Shown: positions 1-9,265, counted from the stretch's first letter. The stretch is 64,000 bases of DNA from DSVZ01 sp037439785 (GCA_037439785.1 JBBIVJ010000022.1:1-64000), one strand, 5' to 3'. The notes: generated by a model not told the origin, from the letters alone. Translations and numbers: made by a program.

Positions 1-296
1 CACGGGCGCGCTCGGTCTCGCACCCCCACCCCCGACACGATCAACGCAAAGAACAACCCCAGCCCGTCCAGCAGGAACGAAAAGGACAGCCCCAACGACG
101 GCATCCAGGGCCACTCGACCACGCGCGGTCCGTTGCGCCCCACCTCCCACGCCAGCCATGCCAGCGCCGCCGTGGACAGCGCCGGCACGACCCAGGCCAC
201 CCGGCCCACGCGCCGGTTCCCGCCGCGCCCCAGCCACGCCAGCACCGGCACGGCCAGCAGCGGCACGCCCAAAGCCAGCCACAGCGCCGTGCTCAT
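1..296 (-). CDS. MrpA/NuoL-like antiporter subunit, N-terminal fragment
   Basis: Only the first ~98 codons lie in the window; the gene runs off the left edge. The start ATG overlaps the stop of the upstream Na+/Ca2+ antiporter gene (ATGA overlap), so the two are co-transcribed. The translation has two hydrophobic segments, and residues 55-85 read like the N-terminus of the large Mrp Na+/H+ antiporter subunit (EWPWMPSLGLSFSF followed by LDGLGLFFALIVSGVG). In that family this stretch leads into a conserved third helix. Here the last seven residues (VRDRARP) do not continue the family pattern, so a frameshift or divergence at the edge is possible. The expected role is a membrane proton/sodium antiporter or complex-I-like subunit. 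The family call is by recall of the motif, not by a search. Confidence 0.6.
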   Translation of the reverse strand, partial: MSTALWLALGVPLLAVPVLAWLGRGGNRRVGRVAWVVPALSTAALAWLAWEVGRNGPRVVEWPWMPSLGLSFSFLLDGLGLFFALIVSGVGVRDRARP

Positions 297-1240
297 GAGG
301 TCCTCGGCCACCGCATCGCCAGATAGCCGGCGTAGCCCGCCAGCAGCAGGGCGCCTTCCCACCGTCGCACCCGCAGACCGGTCCAGAGAATCGGCACCAG
401 CGCCACGCTGAACAAGGTCATCACCCCCAGGTCCCGCATCTCCAGCCCCGGCCCGTGCAGGGGCGCCAGCAGGCCGCTGCAGCCGACAATGGCCAGGAGG
501 TTGTACAGGTTCGAGCCCACCACGTTGCCCACGGCGATGTCCGGCTGCCGCTTCAGTGCCGCCACCACCGAGGTTGCCAGCTCCGGCAGGCTGGTCCCCG
601 CTGCCACAATGGTCAGCCCGATCACCGCCTCACTCACCCCACAGTCCCGCGCCAGAGCCGAAGCCCCGCGCACCATCAACTCCGCCCCGTACACCAGCAG
701 CGCCAGCCCGCCGACCACCCGCACCAGATCCCACGCCACGTGATGCGTCGGCCGGGGCACGGCCTGGTCGAACTCCGCCGCCACCTCCGCCGGGGCCGCC
801 CGCTGCGCCTGGTACACCGTGAAGACCGTGTACCCCACCAACACGACCAGGAAAAAAACCGCCTCCGGCCGGGAAATCAGGGCGTCCAAGAAGGCCATCC
901 AGAACAGACCCGTGACCGCCAGCAACAACGGCAGCTCCTGCCGGATGAGCTGGAAGCGGACCTGCAACGGCATCATCAACGCCGCCAGGCCCAGGATGAC
1001 CCCCACGTTGAACGAATTGGAACCCACCACATTGCCCAGGGCAATGTCGCCCCGACCCTCCCACGCCGCCCGGACGCTGACCAGCAGTTCCGGCATGCTG
1101 GTGCCGTAGGCCACAATCGTCAGCCCCACCACCAACGGACTCAAACCCAGTCGCAGGGCCAGCGAGGCGCCGCCCCCCACCAGCGCAGAAGCCCCGACCC
1201 CCAGCAGGACCAGGCTCGCCACGATTTCAAACCAGTGCAT
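293..1240 (-). CDS. Calcium/sodium antiporter (CaxA/YrbG family)
   Basis: A membrane protein of about 315 residues with two alpha-repeats typical of the Ca2+/cation antiporter superfamily. The first repeat contains GLTIVAYGTSMPELLVS and ALGNVVGSNSFNVG; the second contains GLTIVAAGTSLPELATS and AVGNVVGSNLYNL. The acidic residues in GTSxPE are the ion ligands in this family. It should exchange Ca2+ for Na+ across the inner membrane. The ATG at 1240 is preferred because the open frame upstream runs into lptB; a GTG at 1255 is an alternative. It follows lptB by 146 bp and overlaps the next gene by four bases. In E. coli the homologue yrbG also sits beside kdsC-lptC-lptA-lptB, so the association is old or repeatedly favoured. 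Confidence 0.9.
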   Translation of the reverse strand: MHWFEIVASLVLLGVGASALVGGGASLALRLGLSPLVVGLTIVAYGTSMPELLVSVRAAWEGRGDIALGNVVGSNSFNVGVILGLAALMMPLQVRFQLIRQELPLLLAVTGLFWMAFLDALISRPEAVFFLVVLVGYTVFTVYQAQRAAPAEVAAEFDQAVPRPTHHVAWDLVRVVGGLALLVYGAELMVRGASALARDCGVSEAVIGLTIVAAGTSLPELATSVVAALKRQPDIAVGNVVGSNLYNLLAIVGCSGLLAPLHGPGLEMRDLGVMTLFSVALVPILWTGLRVRRWEGALLLAGYAGYLAMRWPRTS

Positions 1241-1268
1241 CAAGGTCGTACTCACGGTGTGTGGGCCC

Positions 1269-1289
1269 CGTGCCGGTTGGCCCGGCACG
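1269..1289 (-). other. Hairpin between lptB and the antiporter gene
   Basis: Perfect 8-bp inverted repeat CGTGCCGG / CCGGCACG with a 5-nt loop, in the 146-bp gap downstream of lptB. No T-run follows on the minus strand, so it is not a classical terminator. It could attenuate read-through into the antiporter gene or protect the lptB 3' end. Confidence 0.4.
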
Positions 1290-1386
1290 AAAGGGCGAAG
1301 ATTAGAGGCAGCAACCCCGCGTGCAACTTGAACCGGTCGCCCGGCACCTCCGACTCCGCCCGACGCCCGGCCGGCCGGGGCGCGGC

Positions 1387-2175
<789 letters not shown>

Positions 2176-2235
2176 GGCGGGCTCTTCAACCGGGTGGTGC
2201 CGCCGTCCCGGCGGCCTTCTGGGGAAAGGGGGACT

Positions 2236-4218
2236 TCATGGCGGGCTTGCTCCCCGGCTCAGTGTGCGCCGCAGGACATTGGTTACCCCCGGCAACGGCG
2301 CGGTGGTCCACCGGACCTGGAAGGGCCCCCGGCCGCCGACCCGGTTCCGCTGCGGGTCCCAGGTCAACACCGTGGCCCCCGTGAGGTGGCCCTCGGGGGC
2401 CTCGACCTCCGGTTGCCCGCGCAGTTCCAGCACCCCCGGCTCGGCCGAGTAACCGGCCTCCTCACCCCGCGCCTGGCGCGGCCCGCGGGCCAGCCGCACC
2501 CCCCCGCCCGCGGCGGCGGTTTCCAACCGGTTGGTGCCTGCCGCAAAGTGCGCCTCCACCCAGCCGGCCGTCACTTCCGTGACCTCCGGCGGTTGACCCG
2601 CCCGACGCGCCGCGCTCTGCCGGCCGCGCACCCCTCCCTCGGCGCGCAGCCGCACCGGATGCCCCGTGGCATCGAAATCCACTCTCAGCCGCGCGCACTC
2701 CAACTGCCGCGCCCGCGGCGGCCGCCCCGGCAGGGCCTCCTGTTCGAGCCGCACCGCACCCGCGGCCTCGACCGCCTCGAGCCGGTCGCGGTAATGTGCG
2801 GACAATGCCTCGCACGCCAGGCGGCCCCACTCGGTACCGTCGGCCCCCAGCCGCGCGCGCACCGGCGGAGCGAACGTCAGCCGCCCGTCCCGAAAGACCG
2901 CCGCCGCCGCCGTGATCTCCACCACCGGTTCGGCCGGTTTCCCTTCCCCGCCCCGGCCCACCGGCCGCCCGGTCAGCCACGGCAACCACGGCGAAGCCGG
3001 GAACCGCACCCACGCCTCGCCGCGCGCCTCCACCGCCCGTTCGAGGGGGTGCAGCCGCAGGAGCGCGGCGCGAACCTCGCGTCCCTGCCCGGTCCAGCGC
3101 GGCTGGCCGGTCAGCTCGAGCACCGCGTTGGTCCATTCCGCCTGCGCGGCGGTGGCGCGCCAGTCGCCCGTGGTATCGGCGATCACCACGTTGGTCACGG
3201 CGCGCAGCCCCTGCACCGGGCCGGGCCGGGGGGGCAGGGCCAGCCAGATCGCGCCTGCCCTCAGCTCCACCCCATCCCGCGCGGGCGCGGTCGGTGGCGG
3301 CGGCGGGGCGGGGGTGGCGGCCCGGCCGGGCCACGGCAGCTCCCACAGGGTGTTGGTGTCCCGCGGCAGCTTCAACGTGGCCGCGCCCAGGGCCTGAAGC
3401 AGTTCCGCCCCGCCGTGACCGGGACGCAGCAACCGGAACACCTCCGCCCCCGCTTCACGAACGCCGTCACTCCAGAACGGCTGGCCGGTCAATTCGACCT
3501 CCTCCCCGGTGTCGGTCAGGCGGTACTCGGCCCGTTCGCCGGTGGCCCGGCTGCCGTCGCGGCGAAGGACGAGGGAGACCGCCCCTTCGACCTGGAGGCG
3601 GTCAAACCGGCCGGCGGCATCGCGGCGGGCGAACAGGCGCCGGGCGCGGACTTCCAGCTCGGGGTCGGTGACCTCGACCGCGCCGAGGAACTCGACCTCG
3701 CGGGCGGTGAGGTTCAACCGCATCGCCTCCGCGGTGATGGTCAGGGTGCCGGCCGGTTCGGAGGCGGGGGCGGCGGGCCGTTTGCGGATGCGGGTGCGGA
3801 CCTGGTTCGAGACGCTCAGCTCGCCGGCGGCCTGGTCCCAGAGGAAGCCCACCCCTTCGAGGGTGAGCTGGCCGTCGGCCGTGGCCACCTGGAGCGCGGC
3901 GGCCGAGCGGACGCGGTTCTGGCGGAGGTCCACCACGCAGGCGGTGGTCTGCACCTGGAGGGTGAGGTTGGTCAGGCCGCCGGGGTCGTGATGCTCGACG
4001 CGGGCGGTCTCGAGGAACAGCGTGCCGTCGGGCTGCGTGCGCGCGCCCGTGCCGGTGAGCAGGCCGGTCTGCTGGTTCTGGCGCAGGAGCGGCAGGCGGA
4101 ATTCGCGGGCCCGGGCCGCCGGCCGCGGCGGGGGTTCGGCGGCCGCCAACGTGCCGGCCAGGGCCAGCGCGGCGAGGGCGGGCCGGCCGGCCAACGGCAG
4201 CGGGCAGGGCGGCTTCAT
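2236..4218 (-). CDS. Fused LptC/LptA-like LPS transport bridge protein
   Basis: 660 residues beginning with a signal peptide (about residues 1-26, ending LAGTLAAAE). The region to roughly residue 130 reads like LptC: a QTGLLTG start, then ATADGQLTLEGVGFLWDQ. After that come several OstA/LptA-type units, each a run of short beta strands with patterns such as AREVEFLGAVEV, EEVELTGQPFW, NAVLELTGQPRW and GVLELRGQPEV. E. coli LptC is about 190 residues and LptA about 185, so this one protein could supply an LptC-like base plus a long beta-jellyroll bridge. It starts 6 bp after kdsC and precedes lptB. The assignment rests on context and the repeated strand pattern; the number of units (about four) is my estimate. 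Confidence 0.7.
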   Translation of the reverse strand: MKPPCPLPLAGRPALAALALAGTLAAAEPPPRPAARAREFRLPLLRQNQQTGLLTGTGARTQPDGTLFLETARVEHHDPGGLTNLTLQVQTTACVVDLRQNRVRSAAALQVATADGQLTLEGVGFLWDQAAGELSVSNQVRTRIRKRPAAPASEPAGTLTITAEAMRLNLTAREVEFLGAVEVTDPELEVRARRLFARRDAAGRFDRLQVEGAVSLVLRRDGSRATGERAEYRLTDTGEEVELTGQPFWSDGVREAGAEVFRLLRPGHGGAELLQALGAATLKLPRDTNTLWELPWPGRAATPAPPPPPTAPARDGVELRAGAIWLALPPRPGPVQGLRAVTNVVIADTTGDWRATAAQAEWTNAVLELTGQPRWTGQGREVRAALLRLHPLERAVEARGEAWVRFPASPWLPWLTGRPVGRGGEGKPAEPVVEITAAAAVFRDGRLTFAPPVRARLGADGTEWGRLACEALSAHYRDRLEAVEAAGAVRLEQEALPGRPPRARQLECARLRVDFDATGHPVRLRAEGGVRGRQSAARRAGQPPEVTEVTAGWVEAHFAAGTNRLETAAAGGGVRLARGPRQARGEEAGYSAEPGVLELRGQPEVEAPEGHLTGATVLTWDPQRNRVGGRGPFQVRWTTAPLPGVTNVLRRTLSRGASPP

Positions 4219-4224
4219 GACAGG

Positions 4225-4971
4225 TCACTCGGTGTAGGAGGCCACCAGCGCGGCCCACTTGTCCTGGGCCTTGAGGATCAGCTCGGCCACTTCCCGCACC
4301 GCCCCGTAGCCGGCGGCGGCGTGGGTGATGTAATGGGCCAGCGCGCGGGCCTCGGGAAGGGCGTGTTTGACGGTGACCGCCAGGCCGGCGCGCTTGAGCG
4401 CCCCCAGGTCCACCAGGTCATCGCCCATGAAGCACACCTCCGCCCAGGTCCACTGGGTCTGGGCCAGGATGGCCTCGATGGCGGCCACCTTGCTGCCGGG
4501 GGCCTGGTGCAGAAAGTCAATCTGCAGGTCCGCCGCCCGCTGGGCCGTGGCCGGGGAGGGGCGATGGGAAATCCAGCCCACCTTCACGCCCTGCTGCTGG
4601 AGCAGGCGCAGGCCGAAACCGTCCCGGAGATTGAACCGCTTGTACTCCTCGCCGCCGCCCATGTACACGCCGGCGTCGGTGAGGATGCCGTCCACGTCGC
4701 AGAGAAAGAGCTTCACGCGACGGAGCCGCTCCAGCAGTTGGGGGTCGGGGCCGGTCGCGGCGGGGGCCGGCACCGGCTGCGGCGGCGGGGGATAGGGGCG
4801 GCGCGGGGGGCGGAACGGCCGCGGGGGCGGGGCCTTGGCGCGGGGGGCAAAGGTATCCCGTGGCGGGAAGGGGCGGGGGCGGGGCGATCCCGGCCACGAG
4901 GGGGTCGGGTCTTCCGGCCGGCGGCTGGGGGGGCGGAAGGCGGGCGGGGGAGGGGAGCTCTCGGGATTCAT
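4225..4971 (-). CDS. kdsC: 3-deoxy-D-manno-octulosonate 8-phosphate phosphatase (KdsC-like)
   Basis: HAD-superfamily phosphatase that removes phosphate from KDO-8-phosphate. The HAD motifs are present: catalytic aspartates in LCDVDGILTD, a serine in WISHRP (usually ITGR), a lysine in PGSK and the acidic GDDLVDL. FNLRDGFGL and the GYGAVREV tail are typical of KdsC. The first ~78 residues are an unusual Pro/Arg-rich, low-complexity extension not found in E. coli KdsC. The start is supported by a four-base overlap with the kdsA stop, although a later internal start cannot be excluded. Product and substrate pathway agree with kdsA immediately upstream. Confidence 0.88.
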   Translation of the reverse strand: MNPESSPPPPAFRPPSRRPEDPTPSWPGSPRPRPFPPRDTFAPRAKAPPPRPFRPPRRPYPPPPQPVPAPAATGPDPQLLERLRRVKLFLCDVDGILTDAGVYMGGGEEYKRFNLRDGFGLRLLQQQGVKVGWISHRPSPATAQRAADLQIDFLHQAPGSKVAAIEAILAQTQWTWAEVCFMGDDLVDLGALKRAGLAVTVKHALPEARALAHYITHAAAGYGAVREVAELILKAQDKWAALVASYTE

Positions 4972-5786
4972 GCCAGGGCGTCGCGGAGGCGGCAGAGTTG
5001 TTCGAGCAGGCGGGGCAGTTGTTTCAAGGGGACCATGTTCGGGCCGTCACTCAAGGCCTGGTCGGGCTCGGGGTGGGTTTCCAGGAACACGCCATGGGCG
5101 CCGGCCGCCACCGCGGCGCGGGCGAGCACGGGCACGTACTGGCGCTGGCCGCCGGAGCGGTCGCCGGCGGCACCGGGGAGTTGCACGGCGTGGGTGGCGT
5201 CGAAGATCACCGGCCAGCCGAAGGCGCGCATCTGGACCAGGGCACGGAAGTCCACCACCAGGTTGTGGTAGCCGAAAGTGGTGCCGCGTTCGGTGACCAG
5301 CAGCCGGCGGGCGCCGGCCTCTTCGGCCTTGGCCACCACCCGGCCCATTTCCGCCGGCGAGAGGAACTGGCCTTTCTTGAGGTTGACGATGCGCCCGGTG
5401 GCCACGGCGGCGGCGATGAGGTCGGTTTGCCGGCAGAGGAAGGCCGGGATTTGGAGCACGTCCACCACCTCGGCGGCGGCGGCGGCCTGGGCCTCGGTGT
5501 GGATGTCGGTCAGGACCGGCACACCGACGTCGCGCCGCACCCGGCCCAGCACGGTCAGGCCGGCCTCCAGCCCCGGCCCGCGGAAGGAGCGGGCCGAGGT
5601 GCGGTTGGCCTTGTCGAAACTTGCCTTGAAGACGTACGGCAGCCCCAGCCGCGCGCAGTGGCGGGCCACAAACGTGGCCACCCGCAGGCATAGCGTCTCG
5701 CTTTCGATCACGCAGGGGCCGGTCAGGACACTCAGGGCCCGCGGGGCGCGCAGGCGGGTCCAGATGGAGCCGAGGGCTTCGGACAC
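4968..5786 (-). CDS. kdsA: 3-deoxy-8-phosphooctulonate synthase
   Basis: Condenses arabinose 5-phosphate with phosphoenolpyruvate to KDO-8-phosphate, the first committed step towards the LPS inner core sugar. Visible motifs are GPCVIES, KASFDKANRTS, RGPGLEAGL, GTTFGYHNLVVD and FDATHAVQLPG. The cysteine in GPCVIES corresponds to the metal-binding Cys of the metal-dependent KdsA class; E. coli has Asn there. The frame is open to 5909, but a GTG at 5786 gives the normal family length (272 residues). It lies 7 bp after a good -10, so I place the start there. It is first in a minus-strand run with kdsC, the LptC/A-like gene and lptB. Confidence 0.92.
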   Translation of the reverse strand: MSEALGSIWTRLRAPRALSVLTGPCVIESETLCLRVATFVARHCARLGLPYVFKASFDKANRTSARSFRGPGLEAGLTVLGRVRRDVGVPVLTDIHTEAQAAAAAEVVDVLQIPAFLCRQTDLIAAAVATGRIVNLKKGQFLSPAEMGRVVAKAEEAGARRLLVTERGTTFGYHNLVVDFRALVQMRAFGWPVIFDATHAVQLPGAAGDRSGGQRQYVPVLARAAVAAGAHGVFLETHPEPDQALSDGPNMVPLKQLPRLLEQLCRLRDALA

Positions 5787-5793
5787 GCCGCCA

Positions 5794-5822
5794 GTTGTAC
5801 CAGCGAAAGCAGGGGGAGGCAA
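5794..5822 (-). promoter_or_regulatory. kdsA promoter, probably leaderless
   Basis: Minus-strand TTGCCT, 17-bp spacer, TACAAC, then 7 bp to the GTG start at 5786. With a normal start point the mRNA would begin at or next to the start codon. Confidence 0.55.
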
Positions 5823-5880
5823 AGGATTGCGCGGCGCGGCGACTTGGCGCGCGGCGTCCACTGCGGCAATATAGGCGCCC

Positions 5881-6549
5881 ATGACCTCGCGTCTGACCGC
5901 CTGCATCATGAACCGGAGCCTGTGCCTTGCCGCGTTGCTGCTGACCGGAGCCGGCCTCTTCGCCGCCGGCTCCCCGCTCTACCACCAGGACTTCCAGCGC
6001 CTTGAACCGGGGCCGCTGCCGCCGGAGCTGCTGGTGCTGGACGGCGCGTTTGCGGTCCGCGCCGAGGGCCCGGAGCGATTTGTCGAACTGCCCGGCGCGC
6101 CGCTGGAGACCTTCGGCGTGCTCTTCGGTCCCACCGTGACCAACCAGGTGGCCGCCCGCCTGCGCGCCTACGGCACCAGCGTTGGCCGGCGTTATCCCAC
6201 CTTTGCCGTGGGGCTGGGCGGGGTCAACGGCTACAAGCTGCGCGTCAGCCCGGGAAAGAAACAGGTCGAGCTGCTGCGCGGGGACACCGTCCTCCACGGC
6301 GAACCCTTCGCCTGGAAATCCGGCCAGTGGACCCTCCTGCACCTGCAACTCCGCAGCGACGGTCCGGCCTGGAAAGTCGAGGGCCGGGCATGGGCCGAGG
6401 GCGAGCCCGAGCCCGCCGGCTGGACGATCAGCCTGGAGGTCTCCGAGGCGCCGCGGCCGGGGCGGGCCTCGCTCTGGGCGGCGCCGTTTGCGGGCACGCC
6501 CATCCGCTTTGACGACCTGCTGCTGACCCCGGTCCCGGCCGGCCCGTGA
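5881..6549 (+). CDS. Secreted protein of unknown function, DUF1080/lectin-like fold
   Basis: About 222 residues. An N-terminal signal peptide (NRSLCLAALLLTGAGLFAAG) shows export. The rest is a single beta-rich domain with patterns such as FAVGLGGVNGYKLRVSPG, WTLLHLQLRS and IRFDDLLLTP. These resemble concanavalin/laminin-G-like or DUF1080 modules that describe themselves as coating or binding sugars in this phylum. No catalytic motif is visible. ATG 5881 is taken because a TATAGG hexamer ends 5 bp upstream; ATG 5908 is an equally reasonable signal-peptide start. Divergent from kdsA and convergent with the cytochrome gene. I do not recognise an exact family. Confidence 0.6.
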   Translation: MTSRLTACIMNRSLCLAALLLTGAGLFAAGSPLYHQDFQRLEPGPLPPELLVLDGAFAVRAEGPERFVELPGAPLETFGVLFGPTVTNQVAARLRAYGTSVGRRYPTFAVGLGGVNGYKLRVSPGKKQVELLRGDTVLHGEPFAWKSGQWTLLHLQLRSDGPAWKVEGRAWAEGEPEPAGWTISLEVSEAPRPGRASLWAAPFAGTPIRFDDLLLTPVPAGP

Positions 6550-6578
6550 GGGGAGGGGGGCCGACCGCGCGGTCCCGC

Positions 6579-8966
6579 TCAGGGCGCAGCGGAGCCGGTC
6601 TGGCCGCCGGACTCGCCCCGGCGAAACTGGAAGGGCACGCTCTGCACCACACCCAGCACGACGGCGCTGAAGCGGTATTGCCCCCGGCGGGCGGTGGCGA
6701 CCACGCCCTCGACCGCGCAGTCGTCGTAGTACTCGAGGCCGCGGCCCAGGGCGTAGGTGAGCAGCTTGGAGGCGAAACAGCGCAGGAAGTCGTCACGCTT
6801 GGCGGTCAGGAGCAGCCGTTTCAAATCCGTCGGCCCCTGGAAGGCTTCCCCGCTGGCCAGTTGGCCGGCGGGGTCCACCGGGAAGCCCTGGTCCTGGTCA
6901 CGCCAGCGGCCCACGCCGTCAAAGTTCTCGAAGGCCAGGCCGATGGGGTCCATGAGCGCGTGGCAGGAGGCGCACATGGGATCGGCACGGTGCTGTTCCA
7001 GGCGCTGGCGCAGCGAGCCGGTGAGGCGGGCCTCGGGGTTGTCGGGCAACTCGGGCACGTTCGGCGGGGGCGGGGGCGGGGGCTGGTTGAGGAGGTTGTC
7101 CAGGACCCACTTGCCGCGTTTGACCGGTGAGGTGCGGGTGGGGTTGGAGGTAATGGTGAGGAAGCTGCCCATGGTGAGCACGCCACCGCGCGGGGTGCCG
7201 CGCAGGCTCACCTTGCGGAACGCCTCGCCCTCGACGCTCTCCAGACCGTAGTGCCGCGCCAGGGGGCCGTTGACGAACGTCCAGTCCGCGTCCAGGAACT
7301 CGAGCACGCTGCGGTCCTCGCGGAAGATGTGTTCGGCAAACAGCTCCGCCTCGCGGCGCATGGCCGCCCGCAGGGTGTCATCGAAGCCGGGGTAGGTGGC
7401 GGGGTCGGGCGCGGCCACCTCGAGGGTGCGGAACTGCAGCCACTGGCCGGCAAAGTTGTCCACCAGCGCCCGGGCGCGCGGGTCCCGGAGCATCCGGCGC
7501 ACCTGCGGCTCGAGGTTGGCCCGCAGGCGCCGCGCCGCGGCCAGTTGGAACAACTCCTCGTCCGGCATGCTGCTCCACAGGAAGTAGGAAAGCCGCGAGG
7601 CCAGGGCGAACTCCCCAATGGGATGAATGCGGCGCGGGTTGTCCGGCTCGGGCTGCAGCTCGCCGCGGAACAGGAAGTGCGGCGAAATCAGCACCGCCGT
7701 CAGCGCCAGCTTCACGCCGGCCTCGAAGTTGTCTCCGTCGGCCCGGGCCTGGTCGTACAAGCCCAGCAGGCCGTTGATCTCCTCGGGGGCGACCGGACGC
7801 CGGTAGGCGCGGCGGGCGAATTCGCCGACGAGCCGGCGCGCACAGTCCCGCTCGGCCTCGGGGGTGCGGGCGGCCGGCTCGACAAAGAAAATGCGCCGAT
7901 GGCTGGCCGGCAGGGGTGGGAGTTCGCGAAGCACGGGACCGGCCACTTCCACGGCGAAGACGTGCAGGTTGCGGTCGCGCGCCGCCGGGTCGGGCCCCTC
8001 CGGTTGGTAGTAATCGTTGAGGAAGGCCAGCGCCAGCTCGTGCGCTCCGGCAGAGAGGTTCAGGGAGTGGGTCACCCGCTGGGGCACCGCCGCGGTGGCG
8101 GTCACCTCCCAGACCCTGACCTCCCGGTCCGCCCAGCGCAGCGCCATCTTGACCGGCTCGGGCCCGGCCTGGTCGCCTCCGGCCCGCACCCGCACCTCGT
8201 ACTCGCCCGCGGCGGGGACCTCGAAGCGGAAGCGGATTTCCCCGGCACTGGCCAGGGTGCGGCCGCCGCCGTCGCGCGGCGCCCCGCCACGCCATTGCCG
8301 CTCGGCCGGGCGGTGCACCGGCGGCGGGGGCGGGTCGGTGACGATGGCGCGGTCCAGGATGCGCTGGGCGGCGACGAGGTATTTCTCCAGCAGCACCGGC
8401 GGCAGCGACAGGACGTCGCCGATGTTGTCGAAGCCGTAGCCGACGTCGTCCTGGGGAAACTCGGTCGAGGTGTCGTATTCCACCCCCACCAGGTCGCGGA
8501 TGGTGTTGGCGTACTCGACGCGATTGAGGCGGCGGAGCGTCACCCGGCCGGGGTCGGGCTGCTGGCAGTCCACCGGGTAGAGGGTTTGCCGCAGCCAGGT
8601 GACCAGCGCCGTCCGCTCGGCGGCGGGGGGCTGGGGTTTGTGGGGCGGCGGCATGAGGTTGCTTTCGAGGTTTTGCAGGATGGCCTCGAATTTGGCGCGA
8701 TGCTGCTCGAGGCTGGCGGCGTCACTGAATCCCCGCAGGTCCAGCCCGCCCCGCCGGCGCTCGCCGTGACAATCCAGGCAGTAGCGCTCGAAAAACGGCG
8801 GCAGGTGCGTGGCGAAGGTGATGGGTTGGCCGGCCGTGTCCGGCACGCGTGGCGCCGCCTGGCGGGGGTGGGGACCGGGGCCGGCCACCCAGCCGGCAAA
8901 CGCCGCGGCCAGCAGGCCGGCCAGCAGCCACGGGCCTTTCTCGGGCAGTTGCGCCAGGACCTTCAT
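6579..8966 (-). CDS. Planctomycete-type cytochrome (PSCyt1/DUF1587/DUF1595/DUF1592/DUF1588/DUF1585)
   Basis: 795 residues with a signal/anchor segment at residues 12-30. Domains in order: a c-type haem motif CLDCH (PSCyt1); a DUF1587 segment VTLRRLNRVEYANTIRDLVG; a carbohydrate-binding-like beta domain around EVPAAGEYEVRVRAGG; a DUF1595 segment RDCARRLVGEFARRAYRRPV; DUF1592 (LTAVLISPHFLFRGE); DUF1588 with a second CASCH motif before ALMDPIGLAFENFDG; and DUF1585 (KLLTYALGRGLEYYDD). Proteins of this architecture are abundant in Planctomycetes and Verrucomicrobia and are thought to act in oxidative attack on or respiration with complex carbohydrates. Their reaction is not established. The usual DUF1552 partner gene is absent here. 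Confidence 0.9.
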   Translation of the reverse strand: MKVLAQLPEKGPWLLAGLLAAAFAGWVAGPGPHPRQAAPRVPDTAGQPITFATHLPPFFERYCLDCHGERRRGGLDLRGFSDAASLEQHRAKFEAILQNLESNLMPPPHKPQPPAAERTALVTWLRQTLYPVDCQQPDPGRVTLRRLNRVEYANTIRDLVGVEYDTSTEFPQDDVGYGFDNIGDVLSLPPVLLEKYLVAAQRILDRAIVTDPPPPPVHRPAERQWRGGAPRDGGGRTLASAGEIRFRFEVPAAGEYEVRVRAGGDQAGPEPVKMALRWADREVRVWEVTATAAVPQRVTHSLNLSAGAHELALAFLNDYYQPEGPDPAARDRNLHVFAVEVAGPVLRELPPLPASHRRIFFVEPAARTPEAERDCARRLVGEFARRAYRRPVAPEEINGLLGLYDQARADGDNFEAGVKLALTAVLISPHFLFRGELQPEPDNPRRIHPIGEFALASRLSYFLWSSMPDEELFQLAAARRLRANLEPQVRRMLRDPRARALVDNFAGQWLQFRTLEVAAPDPATYPGFDDTLRAAMRREAELFAEHIFREDRSVLEFLDADWTFVNGPLARHYGLESVEGEAFRKVSLRGTPRGGVLTMGSFLTITSNPTRTSPVKRGKWVLDNLLNQPPPPPPPNVPELPDNPEARLTGSLRQRLEQHRADPMCASCHALMDPIGLAFENFDGVGRWRDQDQGFPVDPAGQLASGEAFQGPTDLKRLLLTAKRDDFLRCFASKLLTYALGRGLEYYDDCAVEGVVATARRGQYRFSAVVLGVVQSVPFQFRRGESGGQTGSAAP

Positions 8967-8983
8967 GGGGACAATGCGGGAGG

Positions 8984-9012
8984 ATGATAGGGGGGAGGGG
9001 GACGGGCTGCAA
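8984..9012 (-). promoter_or_regulatory. Promoter of the DUF1592 cytochrome gene
   Basis: Minus-strand TTGCAG, 17-bp spacer, TATCAT. The leader to the ATG at 8966 would be about 11 nt and holds no Shine-Dalgarno sequence. Confidence 0.5.
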
Positions 9013-9097
9013 ACCGCAACTTCGTCTCGGGACTTCCGGCCGCCACGGAAGGCGCCGAGCGCATTTCAGTTCTTGCCGTTGACGGGTTTGCCGTAGC

Positions 9098-9205
9098 GCA
9101 GACTTCCCAGCCTGCCGTATCGCGGGTTTCCCAACCCGCAGACCTTCCGTGTCGCACCATACCGCCGATTCGGTAATCGGCGATACAGCAGGTTGGGAGA
9201 CCTGC
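9098..9205. repeat. Array of four palindromic units on a 24-bp grid
   Basis: The 334-bp gap 8967-9300 has no gene but holds four 18-bp hairpin units: 9098-9115 (GCAGACT/AGCCTGC, one mismatch), 9122-9139 (GCGGGTT/AACCCGC, perfect), 9164-9181 (GCCGATT/AATCGGC, perfect) and 9188-9205 (GCAGGTT/GACCTGC, one mismatch). Each has 7-bp arms and a 4-nt loop. Starts are 24, 42 and 24 bp apart, and a related 6-mer (CGTAGC, CGTATC, CATACC, GATACA) precedes each unit. Arms differ between units while pairing is kept, so it is the structure that is repeated. It resembles intergenic palindromic repeat families of Verrucomicrobia; no transposase is nearby. Confidence 0.75.
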
Positions 9206-9265
9206 GCTGCGACCGGCGCAATCGTGCGAGGTGCGCCCGAAGGTCCCGCCGCCCCGAGAAGGCGT

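Noticed and set aside
9098..9205. CRISPR array
   Set aside because: Units are palindromes of differing sequence with 6-bp gaps, not identical repeats with unique spacers; no cas genes.
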